Shown here: piece after piece, positions 28,809 to 34,023 of the stretch
Layout of the letters: the number at the start of each line of letters is the position of its first letter
Position numbering within the stretch: the stretch's first letter is position 1
From: an uncultured Verrucomicrobiota bacterium
GTDB taxonomy: Bacteria; Verrucomicrobiota; Verrucomicrobiia; Verrucomicrobiales; Akkermansiaceae
DNA: 34,023 nt
Reading direction: 5' to 3'
Assembly (NCBI GenBank): GCA_937867415.1
Contig: CALMKO010000029.1
Location: 1-34,023, forward strand
Notes under the pieces: model-generated
Databases searched by the model: none
Seen by the model: only the letters and a program-made list of their open reading frames with translations
Told to the model about the DNA's origin: nothing
Made by a program: the position numbers and the translations under genes

Positions 28809-29489
28809 TCAATTTGTCGGGGTGCCAGAAGACACTTCGCGGTTCTTGGCGCGGATGATTCTCACGGGGATGGGTTCTGCCGAGTCTTCCAGCAAGCGTC
28901 GCCGGGCCAGCAAACCGAAGCGCGCGTTCTGAGGCGGGGACCAGTCGCCACCCGCCGCCACCGCTTCAGTGGGGGTGAGTAGGGCCGCTGCGGAATGCTC
29001 AACCCATGCCGCCAGGTTCTTGAGGTCGGCTGCATTGAACCGCTGGAAAACGGGCTCCTTAAAAGTGACGATCAGGTCGCCCTCGGTGGTCGGCTCGGAA
29101 ATGAATCGGGCGTCGGACTCGGCGCACGTGGCGAGTTTTTTCCGCGCTTCTGCCAGCGGATTTTGGCAGGGCTCATCGATGATCACGCAGCTTCCTCGCT
29201 GGAAAATTACAAAACTGCGCTTTTCAGTCACATTTTCCGAACAAAATTTCACCAGATCCGCTGCCGAGGGCGCCGGGGTGGTCCCCGAAAAGGAATCGGC
29301 TCGAATGACTGACGCTGCTTCACCCGCATTCCCGGCGATCACGGCTGCCCGATGGTTGGTCTTTTTGAAGTTGCCAACCGGCAGCACAATCGTAGCCACC
29401 AGGCCGAACGCTCCCGCAAGTAGCAGGCCTGTCAGCAACGCGATCCTCGATGAAAGCGGTGTTTGAGATGCACTCTTCGGATTAATCAT
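28809..29489 (-). CDS. Hypothetical membrane-anchored protein
   Basis: Single N-terminal TM (IALLTGLLLAGAFGLVATIVLPV); no recognised family; start ATG 29489 (MINPKSASQ). Confidence 0.6.
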   Translation of the reverse strand: MINPKSASQTPLSSRIALLTGLLLAGAFGLVATIVLPVGNFKKTNHRAAVIAGNAGEAASVIRADSFSGTTPAPSAADLVKFCSENVTEKRSFVIFQRGSCVIIDEPCQNPLAEARKKLATCAESDARFISEPTTEGDLIVTFKEPVFQRFNAADLKNLAAWVEHSAAALLTPTEAVAAGGDWSPPQNARFGLLARRRLLEDSAEPIPVRIIRAKNREVSSGTPTN

Positions 29490-29601
29490 GAACAAATGAT
29501 CGTGTTTACTTAATCATAAAGCAATATTAAATTTATGGATTTCGGGATCAAATCTAAAATTTCAGCCGTTTTTGACGCCTTCTGAATCCGTAAGCGCGAA
29601 A

Positions 29602-29632
29602 ATGTTCAAAAATAATTGACGTTTCTTTAAAA
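29602..29632 (+). promoter_or_regulatory. Shared leader element, copy 1 (ATGTTCAAAAATA-N11-TTTAAAAT)
   Basis: 13-mer plus 8-mer, same order and 11-nt spacing as upstream of the paralogous gene at 30704. Confidence 0.5.
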
Positions 29633-29666
29633 TTTATCATTAATAAAGCCGTAGAAAGTCATCTCC

Positions 29667-30503
29667 ATGAGTCATCCAGCAATCACCGAGCAGTCAAGAT
29701 TCTCCTTCTGGGGTGGTTTTTTGCGGCTGATCTTGCTGTGGGTGCTGCTCGCTTTGCCACAATCCACCCGGGCCGTGGCGGTGGACCGGGAGTTGGTCTT
29801 GCTGGTGGATGTCAGTAACTCAGGAGTCAGCAAATCCCAGTTCGACTCGCTGCTGGCGGGTTACTCCTCCGCCATGTCGAGCTCGCAGGTCCTGGCATCC
29901 ATCCAAGCGGGAACCCACGGCCGGATTGCGGTCTCCCTGATGCTTTACGGCGGGGCGGGTTTCCAGCAAGTCGGTATTCCTTGGATGTCGGTTGCCAATG
30001 CGGCGGATGCAGCTCAATTCACAAGTCTCGCCACCTCACTGAACAAGCCAAACGGCACGGGAAAAGCCGGGGTGGGGCAGGCCATCACGGCTGCCAGGAA
30101 CAGTTTTGGCACAGAGACCGGCGGCGTTTCCAACGGTTTCGAGAGCACGCTTCAGATCATCGACATCGCTGCGGCGGTTGAGCCCTCCCCGGGAAATGCG
30201 GCGGCTGATCTCGCTGCGCGGAACGGGGCGCTCCTTTCGGGGGTCGATCTCATCAATGTCCTCGCACTCGGAAACAAAGCTGCGGACATCGCCGCCTATT
30301 ATTCAGCCCATGTGATCGGGACCACTCTCCCTGGAGTGGTGCCTTCCTCGACGACTTCTCCTGTATTCAGCGGATCACTGAACACCGTTCTCAACAGTCA
30401 GCTGGGAAGTTCGATCACGGCGGTTCCCGAGCCTCACGCGGCGACCGGGTTCATGCTCGCTGTTTGTCTCGGGCTGTTCTGCCGCCAAAGGCGCAAATCG
30501 TGA
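29667..30503 (+). CDS. DUF1194 (vWA-like) protein with PEP-CTERM sorting signal
   Basis: VDRELVLLVDVSNSGVSKSQF...GRIAVSLMLYGGAGFQQVGIPWMSV...NGFESTLQIIDI; C-terminus VPEPHAATGFMLAVCLGLFCRQRRKS. Confidence 0.82.
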   Translation: MSHPAITEQSRFSFWGGFLRLILLWVLLALPQSTRAVAVDRELVLLVDVSNSGVSKSQFDSLLAGYSSAMSSSQVLASIQAGTHGRIAVSLMLYGGAGFQQVGIPWMSVANAADAAQFTSLATSLNKPNGTGKAGVGQAITAARNSFGTETGGVSNGFESTLQIIDIAAAVEPSPGNAAADLAARNGALLSGVDLINVLALGNKAADIAAYYSAHVIGTTLPGVVPSSTTSPVFSGSLNTVLNSQLGSSITAVPEPHAATGFMLAVCLGLFCRQRRKS

Positions 30504-30616
30504 GCTTGCAGAAGCGGATTCGATCGCGCGCGCGGATTTCTCGCCACCTTCGCTCGATCGGACGTTTTTGAAAAAAATCATCATCTGAAAGTCGATTAGA
30601 TTTCCAATCTTTAAGA

Positions 30617-30648
30617 ATGTTCAAAAATATTTTGGAAAAGTTTAAAAT
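30617..30648 (+). promoter_or_regulatory. Shared leader element, copy 2 (ATGTTCAAAAATA-N11-TTTAAAAT)
   Basis: Same 13-mer, 11-nt gap and TTTAAAAT as upstream of 29667. Confidence 0.5.
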
Positions 30649-30703
30649 AATATTGACCATTAACCCATCTTAATCTTTTATCAGTTCGTAACGATTCGCC
30701 TCC

Positions 30704-31543
30704 ATGAAAACTGCATCCCCAATGTCCCCGAGTCAGCCTTCTTTCCTGCCACGCAGGGCAAGGGTGCTGCTGTGCGCCTTGTTGATGGGATTCGCACCAC
30801 AAGCCCGCGCTGAGAGGGTGGATACGGAACTGGTCCTTCTTGTTGACATTAGCCGCTCCGGATCGAACCAGACGCAGTTCAGTACCTTGATGAGCGCCTA
30901 CGCCTCGTCATTCACCAGTGCGGAGGTCTTGAATTCGATTCAATCCGGCCAATACGGCCGCATCGCCGTCTCGCTCCAGTTCTATGGAGGAGCATCGCTT
31001 CAACGGGTCGGGATTCCTTGGATGTCCATTGGAAATGCCACGGAGGCTGCGAATTTCGCGGCGCTGACCCAATCTGTCGTGAGACCGGTTTCCTCCGGAG
31101 CCTCGGCGGTGGCGCCTGCCCTCGCCGCAGCCACTCGTTCGTTCGGCACGGAAACGGGGGGCGCTTCCAACGGGTTCGAGAGCAATTTGCAGATCATCGA
31201 CGTGGTGGCCACCACGGTGCCTAACAACCGCACCACCGCCGCAGTCCGTGCAGCGGGAGACGCTGCCATCGCCTCGGGAGTCGATGTCATCAACGCCATC
31301 GCTCTGGGTGGGAGAGCCACCAGCATCGCGAACTATTTCAGAGCTAACGTGGTTGATAGCACGGTGGACGGCATTGCCCCCACGGTGGCGTCTTCCTTGA
31401 TCAACCGCACCCTGGCCCCGACCCTGACGAGCGCCATGGTTACCACCATGGAAGCTCCGCTCGCGGCGATTCCTGAGCCAGGCGTGGGACTTGGATTGAT
31501 CGTCACCACGTGTCTTGTCGTGCTCCGCCGCCGCAGAAACTAA
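30704..31543 (+). CDS. DUF1194 (vWA-like) protein with PEP-CTERM sorting signal (paralog of 29667)
   Basis: VDTELVLLVDISRSGSNQTQF...GRIAVSLQFYGGASLQRVGIPWMSI...SFGTETGGASNGFESNLQIIDV; C-terminus IPEPGVGLGLIVTTCLVVLRRRRN. Confidence 0.82.
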   Translation: MKTASPMSPSQPSFLPRRARVLLCALLMGFAPQARAERVDTELVLLVDISRSGSNQTQFSTLMSAYASSFTSAEVLNSIQSGQYGRIAVSLQFYGGASLQRVGIPWMSIGNATEAANFAALTQSVVRPVSSGASAVAPALAAATRSFGTETGGASNGFESNLQIIDVVATTVPNNRTTAAVRAAGDAAIASGVDVINAIALGGRATSIANYFRANVVDSTVDGIAPTVASSLINRTLAPTLTSAMVTTMEAPLAAIPEPGVGLGLIVTTCLVVLRRRRN

Positions 31544-31567
31544 CAAATTCTCAACGTCATCACTACC

Positions 31568-32302
31568 ATGCAAGCGAGAACCCAAGCCCGCCCGATCGAA
31601 AAACTCATGACCTATGAGCCAACTGTAGATGCTGAAGTGACGACCCAGGTCGGCCAGGAAATCCTCGAGAACCGCCTCGACCCGGGGACATGGGCCAGCG
31701 CGCTTTCGTCCAGTCAGGGGAAGCGGCAGGAAGCGCTCGCGACTTACGCCCGGCTTCGCATCCAGCAGCTCAGCGCCCACCGCCGGGTCCAGTATAAAAA
31801 GGCGAAATCCTTCGAGTCACGCCGCTTGATGAAATGCTTCGGCGTCAAAACCGTCCAGGATCTGCTGGATCGCTCGAACCCGTCCAAACAGCTGAATTAC
31901 CTGAAGCCACGCCTGTCGCTGGTATCCCTCATCACCCTCTGCATCGGTTCGGCGGGTGGAGTGGGGGCGGCGGGGCGCTTGTTCGGGGAAGATCTTCCCG
32001 CTTCGTTGGTGCCGATCCTTCCGGGCATCGCCATCGTAGCGGGCCTTCTCATGGTCGCCTTCGCCCTGATGCTTCGATTCACGCTGCCCAAACGTTGGAT
32101 CATGTTGGGGTGGAACACCGGCCTGACCTGCGCCTGCACCATGGTTTGTTTCAGCTCCCTGCTCTGCGGGGTCAAGCTCATCGCCCGGGCCGCACCGCTC
32201 GCGCCTGCTGAGGAATCGAAGCCTGCAGTGGCATTAATGGTTGCACCCGCGGCTCCGGCTCCTCAACAGTCTGCCCCAGCGCTCGCGGTCAGCAACCCGT
32301 GA
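31568..32302 (+). CDS. Hypothetical membrane protein with cytosolic N-terminal domain and about 3 TM segments
   Basis: Hydrophobic runs LSLVSLITLCIGSAGGVGAAG, LVPILPGIAIVAGLLMVAFALML and NTGLTCACTMVCFSSLLCGVKLIA; Ala/Pro-rich tail. Confidence 0.65.
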   Translation: MQARTQARPIEKLMTYEPTVDAEVTTQVGQEILENRLDPGTWASALSSSQGKRQEALATYARLRIQQLSAHRRVQYKKAKSFESRRLMKCFGVKTVQDLLDRSNPSKQLNYLKPRLSLVSLITLCIGSAGGVGAAGRLFGEDLPASLVPILPGIAIVAGLLMVAFALMLRFTLPKRWIMLGWNTGLTCACTMVCFSSLLCGVKLIARAAPLAPAEESKPAVALMVAPAAPAPQQSAPALAVSNP

Positions 32303-32559
32303 GTCCCTTCGGAATGAATTTACCTGTTCTCTACATCAAACGCGGTTGCCCCTGGTGCGACGAGGTTGTGGCTTATTTGAAAAAGCACCGGATCGAGGTG
32401 CGGACGCTCGTAGTCTCGGGGGATCGCGAGGCGATGCAGGAAATGGTCAACCTTTCGGGGCAGTCCAAGGCTCCGACGATGGATTGGCATGGTCATGTGC
32501 TTGCTGATTTCGGGGTGGATGAGCTGGTGCCCTTTCTCAAAAAGCACGGCATCGGCTGA
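32299..32559 (+). CDS. Glutaredoxin-like protein
   Basis: LPVLYIKRGCPWCDEVVAYLKKHRIEVRTLVVSGD...SKAPTMDWHGHVLADFGVDELVPFLKKHG; GTGA overlap with the upstream stop (ATG 32314 also possible). Confidence 0.82.
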   Translation: MSPFGMNLPVLYIKRGCPWCDEVVAYLKKHRIEVRTLVVSGDREAMQEMVNLSGQSKAPTMDWHGHVLADFGVDELVPFLKKHGIG

Positions 32560-32754
32560 GCCCCGGTGCGCTCACTGCCGGAAAGGCACTTGCCCAGGAC
32601 GCTGCTGGAGATTTCTCCATGGGTGGAAGCTCGGCTGGATCGTCAAGGGCTGGAAATCGGGTAGCACATCCTTGACCTAGTGGTATGCATGTGGCAGAAA
32701 CCCCGTGTCCTGCAATCCCGCAGTGCGCATCCTGTTTTCCAATCCCGTCATTTC

Positions 32755-33414
32755 ATGAAAACCACAACCCGCCTTGGTCTGATCCTCTCCTCGCTTTCGG
32801 TCATCTGCATTTCCTCGTGTGCTCCGGGAGGGAAGTCGCCATCAGGGTTCTTCTCGAACTATGCGCAGCTGAATGCGGGTTATGGGACGGCGGACGCGGT
32901 GTCGTCCTATGTGAAACCGGGCGTGGATCTCAAGAAGTATGACAGTGTCATCATCGATCCGGTGAGCACCGTGGTTGCCGACCCTGAGGTCAGTCCGGCG
33001 GTGAGCGCCCAGCTGGCTTCCTACCTTGCGGGGTCATTGAGCGATTCCGCCGTGACTTCCTTGAGGGTTGTCAGCGTCCCCGGGCCCACGACCATGCGAA
33101 TCCGCACCAATCTCACCGATGTGATCGAGGGCAAGGAATCCGGCAGGCCCGTGAAAACGATCCATACCGCGCCTGTTGCGACCTTGACCGGGAACTTGGG
33201 TTCGGCGGCTCTGGCTAATTTCATCTCGAATGTTTCGTTTGAGGGCGAGGTTGTGGACTCGCTCACGGGTGAGCGCCTGCTCGCACTCATGGATCATCGG
33301 CTCGGGCATAAGCGCGAGGCGACTCCGGCAACGAGTTGGGCTGGCGTCCGCAGCGCAGTGAATCAAGGGGTGCTGAAGCTGCGGGGACGATTTACCGCGC
33401 TTCAGAACCGGTAA
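32755..33414 (+). CDS. DUF3313-like lipoprotein
   Basis: Lipobox-type signal MKTTTRLGLILSSLSVICISSCAPGG; SGFFSNYAQL...YVKPGVDLKKYDSVIIDPVSTV. Trimmed to ATG 32755. Confidence 0.75.
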   Translation: MKTTTRLGLILSSLSVICISSCAPGGKSPSGFFSNYAQLNAGYGTADAVSSYVKPGVDLKKYDSVIIDPVSTVVADPEVSPAVSAQLASYLAGSLSDSAVTSLRVVSVPGPTTMRIRTNLTDVIEGKESGRPVKTIHTAPVATLTGNLGSAALANFISNVSFEGEVVDSLTGERLLALMDHRLGHKREATPATSWAGVRSAVNQGVLKLRGRFTALQNR

Positions 33415-33486
33415 GAACCCGAATGATGCGGTCGCCCGCGTAATGACTTGTTGCGTTGTGCGTTTCTCTCCGTAAGTTCCACGGCG

Positions 33487-33840
33487 ATGAAACAGCAGTC
33501 GCGCGAGGTCTTGATTGAGTTGCTCTTCCTGGTCGTGTATCAGGACCACCACTTGTCGGAAGAGGAGGATGATCTGATCAATCATGCGGTGAACATCCTG
33601 GGTTGGGAATCTGCCGAGCCCAGGGATCTTTGGATTTCCAAGGCGTTCGCAGCCGCTCGCGAGGCTTCCACTTGCGAATCACAGACGAACCTGTTCCTGG
33701 AGTCCCGTCTGGCCGTCATCGAGCAAAATGGGGAACAGGCTGCGGCTTTGACCTGGCTTTCCAGAGCGTTGGGGTCGGACGGCATCACCCCTGCCGAGAC
33801 GAACTTCCTTCACAGAATCGAGGCGAGATTGTTCCCATAG
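33487..33840 (+). CDS. TerB-like protein
   Basis: VLIELLFLVVYQDHHLSEEEDDLINHAVNILGW...LTWLSRALGSDGITPAETNFLHRI, acidic helical TerB/DjlA-like pattern; ATG 33487. Confidence 0.6.
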   Translation: MKQQSREVLIELLFLVVYQDHHLSEEEDDLINHAVNILGWESAEPRDLWISKAFAAAREASTCESQTNLFLESRLAVIEQNGEQAAALTWLSRALGSDGITPAETNFLHRIEARLFP

Positions 33841-33842
33841 AA

Positions 33843-33907
33843 CCTCTTTGTTCCTTCGCTCGGGCGCTCACAGAGACGCCCCGACAAGCAGCTCAAGCGC
33901 GGTAGGC
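33843..33907. repeat. Intergenic direct repeat, copy 1
   Basis: cctctttgttcct...gcgctcacagagacgccccgacaagcagctcaagcgcggtaggc. Confidence 0.85.
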
Positions 33908-33966
33908 AAATGGAAAAGCCTGTAGCGGCGTGTCTATGACCGCCGATGCGACTGAAGAAGCGTTTT

Positions 33967-34023
33967 CCTCTTCGTTCATGCGCTCACAAAGACGCCCCTA
34001 CAAGCAACCCAAGCGCGGTAGGC
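33967..34023. repeat. Intergenic direct repeat, copy 2 (runs to the window edge)
   Basis: cctcttcgttcatgcgctcacaaagacgcccctacaagcaacccaagcgcggtaggc. Confidence 0.85.

Noticed and set aside
30908-31780. 290-aa minus-strand ORF opposite the second DUF1194 gene
   Set aside because: Shadow ORF; Gly/Arg/His-rich composition, no motif; plus-strand gene has a clear paralog and PEP-CTERM
33843-34023. Repeats considered as a CRISPR array
   Set aside because: Only two imperfect direct copies with an inverted related unit between them, ~124-nt period, no uniform spacers and no cas genes; fits REP/BIME better

Overview
This 34 kb window is high-GC bacterial chromosome. Gene content (TIGR02597-like protein, PEP-CTERM proteins, DUF1080, ThuA, TAT-signal Gfo/Idh/MocA oxidoreductase) suggests Verrucomicrobiota, which is an inference. 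Left part: a divergent UvrA paralog, a DUF1080 secreted protein, serS, an AlkC-like glycosylase, hemW, panB, tRNA-Glu(TTC), transketolase, an SSS-family symporter and aldose 1-epimerase. From about 13.9 to 23.9 kb there is a long co-directional run: GAF, KH-R3H (Jag-like), DoxX, thioesterase, FAD oxidoreductase, a eukaryotic-type HisA, PDH E1alpha/E1beta/E2, Rex, an ECF sigma factor and a membrane anti-sigma-like protein. A minus-strand carbohydrate cluster follows (Gfo/Idh/MocA, TIM-barrel isomerase, ThuA). The right part has a tandem pair of DUF1194 (vWA-like) PEP-CTERM proteins, an unknown membrane protein, a glutaredoxin-like protein, a DUF3313-like lipoprotein, a TerB-like protein and REP-like repeats at the edge. 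Best leads: (i) the putative anti-sigma factor looks like a YfbK-type protein whose vWA domain is missing, encoded with an ECF sigma one nucleotide after rex in a PDH operon; (ii) the heptamer TTGTTAG is strongly over-represented and carries most of the rare TTA codons; (iii) the tandem PEP-CTERM DUF1194 paralogs have degenerate MIDAS motifs and a shared, spacing-conserved leader element; (iv) a heptamer repeat array fills a whole intergenic spacer in an operon. All homology calls are from motif recognition by eye; no searches were run.
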